A stretch of DNA of 64,000 bases from positions 372,001 through 436,000 of the forward strand of contig JACHLF010000001.1 in assembly GCA_014204435.1 (NCBI GenBank). Direction: 5' to 3'. The notes below the pieces were generated by a model. It had not been told where the DNA came from and ran no database searches. It saw nothing but the letters and a program-made list of their open reading frames with translations. This DNA comes from Mycobacteroides chelonae. Lineage in GTDB: Bacteria > Actinomycetota > Actinomycetes > Mycobacteriales > Mycobacteriaceae. The position numbers were made by a program, and so were the translations under genes. This document shows, one piece after another, positions 8,013 through 16,758 of the stretch. How positions within the stretch are numbered: the first letter of the stretch is position 1; every line of letters starts with the position of its first letter.

Positions 8013-9191
8013 ATGGCCCGCAATACATGGTTCGAGACGGTCGCGATTGCCCAGCAGCGGGCCAAGAAGCGGCTGCCGAAGTCTGTCTATAGCTCACTGA
8101 TCTCGGCCAGTGAGAAGGGGCTGACGGTCAGCGACAACGTCGAGGCATTCGGAGAGCTGGGGTTCGAACCCCACGTGGTCGGCATCCAGCCGGACCGCGA
8201 ACTATCGACAAATGTTCTGGGGCAGGATCTTTCCCTTCCGGTGATGATCTCTCCAACCGGAGTACAGGCCGTCGACCCGGATGGTGAGGTCGCCGTGGCG
8301 AGGGCCGCCGCGGCGCGTGGAACGGCGATGGGGTTGTCCTCGTTCGCGAGCAAGCCCATCGAGGATGTGGTCGCCGCCAACCCGAAGACGCATTTTCAGA
8401 TCTACTGGCTGGGTGGCCGCGACGATGTCGCTCAGCGCATCCAGCGTGCGAAAGATGCTGGAGCGGTTGGTCTTATCGCCACCCTTGATTGGAGCTTCTC
8501 GCACGGGCGCGACTGGGGGAGTCCGTCCATTCCAGAGAAGATGAACGTGCGATCGATGATCCGGCTGGCGCCGGAAGTCGTCACCAAACCCGGCTGGCTG
8601 TGGTCGTTCGGGAAGGGGATGAACATTCCGAACCTGCGGGTGCCGAACCAGGCCGCCCGTGGGGAGGCCGGACCGCCGTTCTTCGACGCCTACGGGCAGT
8701 GGATGGGCACTCCGGCGCCGACGTGGGATGACGTGCGCTGGATGCGCGAGCAGTGGGACGGCCCGTTCATGCTGAAGGGCGTCATGCGTATTGATGACGC
8801 CAAACGCGCTGTGGATAGCGGAGTTTCAGCGATTTCGGTGTCCAATCATGGCGGCAACAATCTCGACGGAACGCCGGCGTCGATCCGCGCGCTGCCCGGT
8901 ATCGCCCAGGCGGTAGGAGGCGATGTCGAGGTGCTACTCGATGGTGGCATTCGGCGGGGCAGCGACGTCGTCAAGGCACTGGCTCTGGGCGCCCGTGCGG
9001 TGATGATCGGTCGGGCGTATTTATGGGGCCTCGCGGCCGCCGGTCAGTCCGGCGTCGAGAACGTTCTGGACATCATGCGTGGGGGTATCGATTCTGCGCT
9101 GATGGGCCTCGGCAAGAAGTCTGTGCGCGAGCTATCGCCAGACGACCTTCTCATCCCAGAGGGGTTTGCTCGGGGACTGGGCCGACACTAG
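8013..9191 (+). CDS. mftD: Mycofactocin biosynthesis FMN-dependent dehydrogenase MftD
   Basis: A 392-residue member of the FMN-dependent 2-hydroxy-acid oxidase/lactate dehydrogenase family (TIM barrel). FMN and active-site motifs include ISVSNHGGNNLDGTPASIRALP with the catalytic His and LLDGGIRRGSDVVKALALGARAVMIGR near the C-terminus. Known role: converts AHDP, released by MftE, into the alpha-keto amide premycofactocin. The ATG follows the mftC TAG with no gap. A hairpin-forming dyad sits just downstream at 9198-9220, so mftABCD may form a partly separate transcript. Confidence 0.96.
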   Translation: MARNTWFETVAIAQQRAKKRLPKSVYSSLISASEKGLTVSDNVEAFGELGFEPHVVGIQPDRELSTNVLGQDLSLPVMISPTGVQAVDPDGEVAVARAAAARGTAMGLSSFASKPIEDVVAANPKTHFQIYWLGGRDDVAQRIQRAKDAGAVGLIATLDWSFSHGRDWGSPSIPEKMNVRSMIRLAPEVVTKPGWLWSFGKGMNIPNLRVPNQAARGEAGPPFFDAYGQWMGTPAPTWDDVRWMREQWDGPFMLKGVMRIDDAKRAVDSGVSAISVSNHGGNNLDGTPASIRALPGIAQAVGGDVEVLLDGGIRRGSDVVKALALGARAVMIGRAYLWGLAAAGQSGVENVLDIMRGGIDSALMGLGKKSVRELSPDDLLIPEGFARGLGRH

Positions 9192-9197
9192 TTCGAC

Positions 9198-9220
9198 ACA
9201 CCGCGAATTGAACGCGGTGT
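9198..9220 (+). other. Hairpin-forming inverted repeat after mftD
   Basis: ACACCGCG (9198-9205) and CGCGGTGT (9213-9220) form perfect 8-bp arms around a 7-base loop, seven bases after the mftD stop codon. No T-run follows, so it would be at best an atypical terminator, or a processing or attenuation element, between mftABCD and mftEFG. The 158-base gap that holds it is the longest in an otherwise overlapping gene set. Confidence 0.45.
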
Positions 9221-9349
9221 TCGGCAGAGTCGATGTGGCGGCAGGGGCTGGCGTGACAGTCGGGGCGAAATCGGGCCCAGGGCACAAGCCGACGGCCAGC
9301 AAGGATGTAAAGACCGCGATCGGGTGCGCCAACTTTGGATGCATTTGAG

Positions 9350-10096
9350 GTGAATTCGGCCTACCATCGGCGGGTGGCTGTTCCGACTGTCTTGAGCACC
9401 GCCATCTCCCGGGAGCTCGCAGACGAGGCCATCACTCTGTTCACTCCGCTCGGCTCAACCGAACAACACGGGCCGCACTTGCCGTTGGATACCGACACCC
9501 GGATTGCCGCCGCCGTGGCGGCCGCCGCGGCCGGCGAGCTGGCGGCAGTGGCCGGCGGGGGCCGGACGGCTCTCGCGCCGGCCATCGCCTACGGAGCCAG
9601 CGGTGAGCACCAATCCTTCGCTGGCACGATCTCGATCGGTACCGCGGCACTGAGCCAGGTGCTCGTCGAGTACGGGCGGTCGGCCACGCAGTGGTGCCGG
9701 CGCATCGTCTTCGTGAACGGTCACGGCGGAAACATCGAAGCGGCGGTGTCCGCGATAAGGCTTTTGCGTGCGGAGGGCCGTGACGTCGCATGGTGGGCGT
9801 GCACGGTCAACGGCGGTGACGCCCACGCCGGACACGTGGAAACGTCTCTGCTGCTGCATATTTCACCAAAAGTCGTGCGCCGCGAGGAGGCGTTGGCTGG
9901 AAACTCTGCACCCTTGCGTGAGCTGATGGCGCCCATGCGGGCAGGTGGAGTGGCTGCGGTGAGTGCCATCGGAGTGTTGGGAGATCCGACTACGGCCAGT
10001 AGTCAGGACGGTGCGCGGATGCTTACGACGATGACTCGACAGTGCGCCGACGCGGTGCGCCGGTGGGCACCCGATGCCGACGGGCGGCTGGTATGA
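9350..10096 (+). CDS. mftE: Mycofactocin precursor peptide peptidase MftE
   Basis: A 248-residue creatininase-fold metallopeptidase. Metal ligands are visible in [17 protein letters not shown] (Glu38, His40, Asp49 counted from the GTG) and [10 protein letters not shown]. Known role: hydrolyses the MftC-modified MftA to free the C-terminal Val-Tyr-derived unit AHDP. I start at the GTG at 9350, giving [12 protein letters not shown], which matches the N-terminus I recall for this family; an ATG at 9335 would add five residues. Its TGA overlaps the mftF ATG (ATGA). It lies 158 bases after mftD rather than abutting it. Confidence 0.93.
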   Translation: MNSAYHRRVAVPTVLSTAISRELADEAITLFTPLGSTEQHGPHLPLDTDTRIAAAVAAAAAGELAAVAGGGRTALAPAIAYGASGEHQSFAGTISIGTAALSQVLVEYGRSATQWCRRIVFVNGHGGNIEAAVSAIRLLRAEGRDVAWWACTVNGGDAHAGHVETSLLLHISPKVVRREEALAGNSAPLRELMAPMRAGGVAAVSAIGVLGDPTTASSQDGARMLTTMTRQCADAVRRWAPDADGRLV

Positions 10097-11541
10097 CCAC
10101 GAGCGACGAGCAGGCGCAGAACGTGTCGAGGCCGCAGGAACGGCTGCCCGATGGATTCGCCGTCCAGGTGGACCGCCGGGTCCGGGTTCTCGATGAGGGC
10201 TCTGCCCTGTTGGGCGGCTCGCCGACCCGCCTGTTGAGATTGGCTCCGGCCGCGCGAACACTGCTATCGGGTGGGCGGCTCGAAGTGCGTGATGCGACCA
10301 GCGCGCAGCTCGCGCGGACACTGCTGGATGCGACCGTAGCCCACCCGCGTCCGGCGGGTGGGCCGGGATACCGCGACGTGACAGTTGTTATTCCGTGCCT
10401 TAACAATGGATTTGGACTGCGCAGACTGCTTCGAGCGCTTCGCGGAATGCGCGTGATCGTTGTCGATGATGGTTCCACCATCCCGATCGTGGAGAGCGAC
10501 CTGGAGGGCATGCACTGCGATGTGCAGGTGGTGCGCCACGCCGACAGTCGCGGTCCGGCAGCGGCTCGCAACACCGGTCTGAAGCTGGCTACCACGGACT
10601 TCGTCGCGTTCCTCGATTCCGATGTGGTGCCCAGGCGAGGATGGCTTGAGGCGTTGCTGGGGCACTTCAGTGATCCGGCGGTTGCCCTCGTCGCGCCCCG
10701 GATCGTAGGATTAGTGTTGAGCGACAACGCCATTGCTCGATATGAGGCCGTCAGGTCCTCACTTGACCTTGGCCTGCGGGAGGCGCCGGTCGTACCGTAC
10801 GGACCGGTGTCGTACGTCCCCAGCGCGGCGATCGTGGTCCGCCGTTCCACGATCGACGAGATCGGTGGATTCGACGAATCGTTACAGTGCGGCGAAGATG
10901 TCGACCTGTGCTGGCGACTCATCGAGGTGGGATCTCGGCTCCGGTACGAGCCCGTCTCGCATGTGGCTCACGATCATCGGCTGACTCTGCGAGAGTGGTT
11001 CGCGCGCAAAGCATTCTACGGAAAGAGTGCGGCTCCGCTGTCGACACGCCACCCCGACAAGGTGGCGCCGATGGTCATCTCCCGCTGGACGCTGTTGGTG
11101 TGGATCCCGGCGGCGGTCGGCTCGGGGCTAGGCTATCTGGCCGCGGCAGGTATGGCCGCGCTGGCAGCGGGACGTGTCGCGCGCACACTGCGCGGCGTGG
11201 ACACTCCGCCACGTGACGTGGTTCGGGTGGCGGCCCAAGGGGTAGGTGGGGCCGCGTTGCAGATCGCATCGGCGCTATGCCGTCATTACTGGCCGCTGGC
11301 ATTGGTGGCTGCGGCGCTGTCGCGCCGCAGTCGGCAGGTGCTCGTGGTGGCCGCGGTTGTCGATGGTGTCGTGGATTGGATGAAGCGCAACGACAACTCG
11401 GCCTCACCCGATGATCGCATCGGTTTGATCGAGTATGTGCTGCTGAAGCGCCTGGACGACATCGCCTATGGGATTGGCCTGTGGTCCGGGATCGTGCAGG
11501 AGCGCGACCTCGGTGCACTTCGACCGGAACTACGGCCCTGA
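10093..11541 (+). CDS. mftF: Mycofactocin glycosyltransferase MftF
   Basis: A 482-residue GT2-family glycosyltransferase. The GT-A nucleotide-sugar region shows [27 protein letters not shown], the metal-binding DSD in [15 protein letters not shown], and [18 protein letters not shown] with the acceptor-site acidic pair. About 80 N-terminal residues form an MftF-specific domain, and the C-terminal 150 residues are hydrophobic and may associate with the membrane. Known role: attaches a beta-1,4-glucose chain to premycofactocin. The ATG overlaps the mftE stop by four bases. Confidence 0.95.
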   Translation: MTTSDEQAQNVSRPQERLPDGFAVQVDRRVRVLDEGSALLGGSPTRLLRLAPAARTLLSGGRLEVRDATSAQLARTLLDATVAHPRPAGGPGYRDVTVVIPCLNNGFGLRRLLRALRGMRVIVVDDGSTIPIVESDLEGMHCDVQVVRHADSRGPAAARNTGLKLATTDFVAFLDSDVVPRRGWLEALLGHFSDPAVALVAPRIVGLVLSDNAIARYEAVRSSLDLGLREAPVVPYGPVSYVPSAAIVVRRSTIDEIGGFDESLQCGEDVDLCWRLIEVGSRLRYEPVSHVAHDHRLTLREWFARKAFYGKSAAPLSTRHPDKVAPMVISRWTLLVWIPAAVGSGLGYLAAAGMAALAAGRVARTLRGVDTPPRDVVRVAAQGVGGAALQIASALCRHYWPLALVAAALSRRSRQVLVVAAVVDGVVDWMKRNDNSASPDDRIGLIEYVLLKRLDDIAYGIGLWSGIVQERDLGALRPELRP

Positions 11542-12965
11542 GTAGGCCGATCCACGCGGATGCGCTCATCGTGGGTGCGGGTAGCGCGGGTTCCATTCTG
11601 GCTGGGCGCCTTTCCGAGGATCCATCGTTTCGGGTGATGCTTGTCGAGGCGGGCCCGGCGTCCTCGGCGGACGAAGACGGTGTGCGCGACGGATATCGCC
11701 TCCCGATTGGGCCAGGCAGCCAGATAGCGACCTACTACTGGGCGACACTGACCTCCACGGGTGATCAGGCCGAGCTGGTACGGGGATCTGTGGTGGGTGG
11801 CTCGGGTGCGATCAACGGCGGCTACTTCGTGCGCGGCAGGCCAGAGGACTTCGACGGATGGTCGGTGCCGGGATGGTCCTGGAGGGATGTGTGTGACCAC
11901 TTCCGTGCCATGGAGACCGACCGAGACTTTCGTGATGATCCACTGCACGGGTCGTCGGGTCCCATACCCATCGGGCGTAGGCACGAACAGAGCAGCGCCG
12001 GAAGGGAATTGATGGAGCTGGCGGTCAAATGCGGGTATCCTTTGGTTGCCGATCTCAATGGTGCGGCCGGCGTCGGAGTGGGATTGGTGCCGCTGAATAT
12101 CGACAGCGGTATGAGAGTCGGGCCTGCGCGCGCTTACTTGGAGAGTGCGGGCTGGCGCCCCAACCTCGCGGTGTATTCCGGTACTCGGGTGCTGCGGGTG
12201 TTGTGCAGCGGTGGGCGGGCCACCGGAGTGCAGGTTGCGGTGGGCAGTTCGGTGAGGACTCTTACCGCCGATCGAATCATTCTCAGCGCGGGGGCGATTG
12301 AGAGCGCGAAGCTGCTATTGCTCTCCGGCCTCGGTCCGGCCGACGATCTGCGTGCGGTGGGTGTGGAGCCGGTCGTGGATCTTCCGGGTGTGGGCACCGG
12401 AGTGATGGATCACGCGGAATGGGTGCTGGATACCGGCGACGCGGGGCAGCGGGGCCATCCGGTTCTGGATACCGTGCTGCACACCGACCGTCGGACTGGT
12501 GTGGAGATACGACCCTATACAACAGGATTCGCGGCAATGGCGGGGGTGAGAGTGGAGGGTGCAGACGCCCGCCAGATCGGCGTCGCGTTGATGACACCGC
12601 AGTGCCGGGGCCGCTTGGAACTGCGATCACCGGATCCTGGGGCACCGGTGTACATCGACCTGAGGTATGACACCGAGACCGCCGATATGGATAGGTTGCG
12701 CGACGGGGTGCGGTTGGTGTCCGAGCTGTATGGACGACGGTTCGGCGGTCCGCGGTGGTCCACCTCGCAGCATCTGTGCGCAACCGCTCCGATGGGCAAT
12801 GACGGCGACAAGCACGCGGTTGTCGACAAATACTGCCGTGTCAGGGGAATCGACGGGCTGTTCGTCATCGACGGGTCTGTCATGCCGACGATCCCCAGCC
12901 GTGGCCCCGCAGCCACCATTGCCATGATCGGGCATCGAGCCGCCCAGTTTGTTGCGTGGTCGTAA
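11481..12965 (+). CDS. mftG: Mycofactocin-associated GMC oxidoreductase MftG
   Basis: FAD-dependent GMC-family dehydrogenase with the N-terminal FAD motif [16 protein letters not shown], the second signature [20 protein letters not shown] near the middle and the C-terminal [20 protein letters not shown]. Known role in M. smegmatis: reoxidises reduced mycofactocin and passes electrons to the respiratory chain during growth on ethanol. The frame opens with GTG at 11481, giving 494 residues and a 61-base overlap with mftF. The only later candidate before the FAD motif is a CTG at 11538 that overlaps the mftF stop as CTGA and gives 475 residues, closer to where the fold should begin. The true start is therefore uncertain. 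Confidence 0.93.
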   Translation: MVRDRAGARPRCTSTGTTALSRPIHADALIVGAGSAGSILAGRLSEDPSFRVMLVEAGPASSADEDGVRDGYRLPIGPGSQIATYYWATLTSTGDQAELVRGSVVGGSGAINGGYFVRGRPEDFDGWSVPGWSWRDVCDHFRAMETDRDFRDDPLHGSSGPIPIGRRHEQSSAGRELMELAVKCGYPLVADLNGAAGVGVGLVPLNIDSGMRVGPARAYLESAGWRPNLAVYSGTRVLRVLCSGGRATGVQVAVGSSVRTLTADRIILSAGAIESAKLLLLSGLGPADDLRAVGVEPVVDLPGVGTGVMDHAEWVLDTGDAGQRGHPVLDTVLHTDRRTGVEIRPYTTGFAAMAGVRVEGADARQIGVALMTPQCRGRLELRSPDPGAPVYIDLRYDTETADMDRLRDGVRLVSELYGRRFGGPRWSTSQHLCATAPMGNDGDKHAVVDKYCRVRGIDGLFVIDGSVMPTIPSRGPAATIAMIGHRAAQFVAWS

Positions 12966-13025
12966 CGTGTTATGAATCTCGTCATCTGACCCACGCTTCC
13001 CGGACATCGGTCGCACAATTGGACG

Positions 13026-14489
13026 ATGCCTAGTCCCGATGACGCCGTCAGCCCACGCGTGGATGCACCGCTCGATCACGCGGGCGTTCAATCACACTTG
13101 GAGGGTGCCGACTACCTCGCCCGCCGTCAGCTGAGGTCGGGTACCGCGGGCTGGGTGCTGCTGGCAGGCCTCGGAGTCAGCTATGTCATCTCCGGGGACT
13201 ACGCGGGCTGGAACACGGGCCTGAGCAGGGGCGGCTTCGGCGGAATGGCGATAGCGGCGGTCATCATCGCGGCGATGTACCTGTCCATGGTGCTCAGCAT
13301 GGCGGAGATGTCGTCGGCCTTACCGACCGCAGGTGGTGGGTATACCTTCGCGCGACGGGCATTGGGGCCGTGGGGCGGGTTCGCCACCGGGACCGCGATT
13401 CTCATTGAGTACGCGATCGCGCCGGCTGCCATCGCCACCTTCATCGGAAGCTATGTCCAGTCCCTACACCTGTTCGGGCTCAAAGACGGCTGGTGGGTCT
13501 ACCTGACGGTGTACGCGATCTTCATCGGAATACATCTCAGTGGTGCCGGTGAGGCGCTCAAGACGATGTTCGTGATCACCGGGATCGCGCTGGTCGGCCT
13601 CGCGATTTTCGCTATCGGCGCCGTCGGCCGATTCGACCTGCACAATCTGATCGACATTCCTGTCGACGAAACCGCAACGGGGGCATCGGTATTCCTGCCC
13701 TTTGGGTATCTGGGCATCTGGGCGGCCGTGCCGTTCGCGATCTGGTTGTTCCTGGCGATCGAGGGTGTACCGCTGGCTGCCGAGGAGGCTCGCGATCCGG
13801 CAAAGAACATCCCACGCGGCATCGTGATGGCGATGCTGGTGCTCGTCGTCACCGGCACGGCCGTATTGTTCCTCGTCCCGGGCGCAGGCGGCGCTGAAGC
13901 CATGGGGCAATCGGGCAATCCGTTGGTCGAGGCGCTCGGAACGACCACGGTGGCCAAGGCGGTTAACTATATCGGGCTGGCCGGACTTATCGCGAGCTTC
14001 TTTTCCATCGTCTACGCCTACAGCCGCCAGACCTTCGCGCTGTCCCGGGCGGGTTACCTGCCGACGGGGTTATCGATCACCAACAGCCGCAAGGCCCCGG
14101 TGCTGGCACTGATCGTGCCGGGAATCATCGGATTCCTGTTGTCGCTCACGGGTGAAGGCGCCATGTTGCTCAACATGGCCGTGTTCGGGGCGGCGCTGAG
14201 CTATGTGCTGATGATGGTGAGCCACATCGTGCTGCGGATCCGCGAACCCGAGATGCCGCGGCCCTATCGGACGCCGGGCGGCATCGTCACTAGCGGTTTC
14301 GCGCTGGTGATCGGCTGCGTTGCCGTGGCGGCAACGTTCATCGTGGATACCATCGCGGCTTTTGCCACGCTCGGGGTATTTGTCCTGTTTATGGCGTACT
14401 TTGGGTTGTATAGCCGTCACCATTTGGTTGCGAACTCGCCGGACGAAGAGTTCGCAGCGCTCGCAGAAGCCCAGAATGAACTGAAATAG
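13026..14489 (+). CDS. eat: Ethanolamine permease
   Basis: A 487-residue APC-superfamily transporter with about twelve hydrophobic helices. N-terminal sequence SYVISGDYAGWNTGLSRGGFGGMAIA is characteristic of the ethanolamine permease branch and differs from the classical GxGTGIF motif of rocE; FLAIEGVPLAAEEARDPAKNIPRG follows the sixth helix. Seven bases separate it from eutB, so the two are cotranscribed and the substrate assignment is strong. It starts 60 bases after mftG on the same strand with no terminator-like dyad between. Confidence 0.9.
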   Translation: MPSPDDAVSPRVDAPLDHAGVQSHLEGADYLARRQLRSGTAGWVLLAGLGVSYVISGDYAGWNTGLSRGGFGGMAIAAVIIAAMYLSMVLSMAEMSSALPTAGGGYTFARRALGPWGGFATGTAILIEYAIAPAAIATFIGSYVQSLHLFGLKDGWWVYLTVYAIFIGIHLSGAGEALKTMFVITGIALVGLAIFAIGAVGRFDLHNLIDIPVDETATGASVFLPFGYLGIWAAVPFAIWLFLAIEGVPLAAEEARDPAKNIPRGIVMAMLVLVVTGTAVLFLVPGAGGAEAMGQSGNPLVEALGTTTVAKAVNYIGLAGLIASFFSIVYAYSRQTFALSRAGYLPTGLSITNSRKAPVLALIVPGIIGFLLSLTGEGAMLLNMAVFGAALSYVLMMVSHIVLRIREPEMPRPYRTPGGIVTSGFALVIGCVAVAATFIVDTIAAFATLGVFVLFMAYFGLYSRHHLVANSPDEEFAALAEAQNELK

Positions 14490-14496
14490 GCACATC

Positions 14497-15900
14497 ATGA
14501 GCACTTTTCGTCACGTTGCAGGACCGGTCACCTACACATTCGGGTCGCTCGTCGAGGTTCTCGCGAAAGCCTCGCCGCCGCGCTCCGGTGACGAGCTCGC
14601 GGGTTGTGCGGCACATTCCGACGCCGAGCGGGCCGCAGCACGCTGGGCGCTCGCCGAGGTGCCTTTGGCGGAGTTTCTGTCGGAGGAGATCGTTCCGTAC
14701 GACACCGACGAGGTGACCCGGCTCATCATCGACACCCATGACGCGGAGGCATTCGCGATCATCTCTCACCTCACCGTCGGCGACTTTCGCGACTGGCTGT
14801 TGGAGACTGTCGCCAAACCCCATGGGGCGCAATCACTCAAGGATGTATCGCCGGGGCTGACACCCGAGATGGTGGCTGCGGTCAGCAAGCTGATGCGCAA
14901 TCAGGACCTCATCGCAGTCGGTGCGGCGGTGCGCAATCACAGCGCCTTCCGCACCACCATCGGCCTACCGGGCACGCTGGCAACCCGGCTGCAGCCCAAT
15001 CATCCCACCGACGACGCACGGGGCATCGCCGCCGCCACCCTGGATGGCTTGTTGCTGGGATGCGGCGACGCCGTCATCGGCATCAACCCCGCCACCGACT
15101 CCCCGCATGCCGCGGGCGACCTGCTGCGCCTCATCGACGATATCCGCCTGAGGTTCGATATCCCCACACAATCGTGTGTGCTCGCACACGTCACCACCAC
15201 GATGGAGCTCATCGAACGAAACCTGCCGGTGGACTTGGTGTTCCAGTCGATCGCGGGAACCGAAGGTGCCAATGAGAGCTTCGGGGTCAACCTGTCACTG
15301 CTGCGTGAGGCGAATGAAGCCGGGCGTTCACTGGCGCGCGGCACCGTCGGCACCAATGTCATGTACCTGGAGACCGGTCAGGGATCGGCGCTGTCGGCCG
15401 GTGCCCACATCGGGGTGGGGGGTATTCCGGTGGACCAGCAGACGTTGGAGGCCAGAGCCTACGCAGTCGCTCGTGAGGTGGAGCCGCTCCTTGTCAACAC
15501 CGTCGTGGGATTTATTGGGCCGGAATATCTTTACGACGGTAAGCAGATCATCAGGGCCGGTCTGGAGGACCACTTCTGCGGCAAGCTGCTCGGACTGCCG
15601 ATGGGCGTGGACGTCTGCTACACCAATCACGCCGAGGCGGATTCCGATGACATGGACATTCTGCTCACCGTGTTGACCGCAGCCGGCGTCGCCTTTGTCA
15701 TCGCTGTGCCCGGCGCCGACGACGTCATGCTCGGTTACCAGAGCCTGTCCTTCCATGACGCACTGTTCGCGCGCCGCACCTTCGGCCTGCGCCCGGCGCC
15801 GGAGTTCAACGATTGGCTTGAACGGATGGGTATGCTGGAGCGCGATGGCGGACTGCGTGAAATCGCGGTCAACGACTCGCCGTTGCGGGCGCTGATATGA
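14497..15900 (+). CDS. eutB: Ethanolamine ammonia-lyase large subunit
   Basis: A 467-residue TIM-barrel subunit of the adenosylcobalamin-dependent lyase that splits ethanolamine into acetaldehyde and ammonia. Recognisable family segments are VGDFRDWLLETVAKPHGAQSLKDVSPGLTPEMVAA, GLLLGCGDAVIGINPATDSP and YLETGQGSALSAGAHIGVGG. Length matches the usual 450-470. The ATG at 14497 lies seven bases after the permease stop; the TGA overlaps eutC as ATGA. No carboxysome-like shell genes are present here, so the acetaldehyde would be made in the open cytosol. Confidence 0.97.
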   Translation: MSTFRHVAGPVTYTFGSLVEVLAKASPPRSGDELAGCAAHSDAERAAARWALAEVPLAEFLSEEIVPYDTDEVTRLIIDTHDAEAFAIISHLTVGDFRDWLLETVAKPHGAQSLKDVSPGLTPEMVAAVSKLMRNQDLIAVGAAVRNHSAFRTTIGLPGTLATRLQPNHPTDDARGIAAATLDGLLLGCGDAVIGINPATDSPHAAGDLLRLIDDIRLRFDIPTQSCVLAHVTTTMELIERNLPVDLVFQSIAGTEGANESFGVNLSLLREANEAGRSLARGTVGTNVMYLETGQGSALSAGAHIGVGGIPVDQQTLEARAYAVAREVEPLLVNTVVGFIGPEYLYDGKQIIRAGLEDHFCGKLLGLPMGVDVCYTNHAEADSDDMDILLTVLTAAGVAFVIAVPGADDVMLGYQSLSFHDALFARRTFGLRPAPEFNDWLERMGMLERDGGLREIAVNDSPLRALI

Positions 15901-16682
15901 GCCATAGCGCCAACAATGTTGCAGCGCAAGATATCTGGGACGCTCTGCGTCGATCGACGCAGTCGCGCATCGGCTTAGGGCGCAGCGGCGACGCGCTGCC
16001 CACCACTCGAGTGCTGGAGTTTGGAACCGCACATGCCGCCGCCCGCGATGCCGTACATACGCCTCTAGACGCGCCCGCGCTTGCGGGCCGTATCGACGGG
16101 CTCGGACTGGGTACGCCGCTGCTGGTGACCAGCCGAGCGGCGGATCGATCCGAGTATTTGCGCCGCCCAGATCTGGGTCGGGCCCCCGCCGAGGGTGCGC
16201 TGGACGTGTTGCCCGGGTGCGGCGGCGATATCGGCATCGTCCTGGCGGACGGGTTGTCACCGCGAGCGCTCGAGGACCACGGTGTGCCCCTGTTGCAGGC
16301 ACTGCATCAGCGCCTTCGTGGGTATGCGATGGCGCCTCTGGTCATCGCAACGCAGGCGCGGGTGGCCCTGGGGGACCACATCGGTGCCGCCCTTGGCGTG
16401 GACACGGTACTGGTGCTCATCGGTGAGCGTCCGGGACTTTCGGTCGCCGACAGCGTCGGGATATACCTGACGCACAACCCCATCGTGGGATGTGCTGATG
16501 CGCAACGTAATTGCGTGTCCAATATTCATCCACCCGAGGGCCTGGGTTATGAACAGGCGGCGCAGGTGGTGGCCGCCCTGGTGACGGGGGCGCGTCAGAT
16601 CGGCCGCTCCGGGGTCGACCTGAAGGATATGACCGGCGCGGGCAATCGGATCGAAGGTGCCGGGCCGGCGCTGTCCACCTAG
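15897..16682 (+). CDS. eutC: Ethanolamine ammonia-lyase small subunit
   Basis: A 261-residue partner of EutB; the two together form the B12-binding site. Family segments include SRIGLGRSGDALPTTRVLEFGTAHAAARDAVH near the N-terminus, VVIADGLS-type LADGLSPRALEDHG in the middle, and LIGERPGLSVADSVGIYLTHNP followed by RNCVSNIHPPEGLGYEQAA near the C-terminus. The start codon overlaps the eutB stop by four bases. It ends the eat-eutB-eutC unit; 76 bases separate it from the thiolase-like gene. Confidence 0.96.
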   Translation: MSHSANNVAAQDIWDALRRSTQSRIGLGRSGDALPTTRVLEFGTAHAAARDAVHTPLDAPALAGRIDGLGLGTPLLVTSRAADRSEYLRRPDLGRAPAEGALDVLPGCGGDIGIVLADGLSPRALEDHGVPLLQALHQRLRGYAMAPLVIATQARVALGDHIGAALGVDTVLVLIGERPGLSVADSVGIYLTHNPIVGCADAQRNCVSNIHPPEGLGYEQAAQVVAALVTGARQIGRSGVDLKDMTGAGNRIEGAGPALST

Positions 16683-16758
16683 TAGGACGAATTAGGACGA
16701 ACACCGGCTCTCCGGAGGACCTGCCGGAGCCAACCGGGCGGTTGGTTACCATCGGCGA

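Noticed and set aside
16706..16733. GGCTC...GAGCC dyad after eutC as a terminator
   Set aside because: Imperfect stem with a large loop and no T-run; too weak to call.
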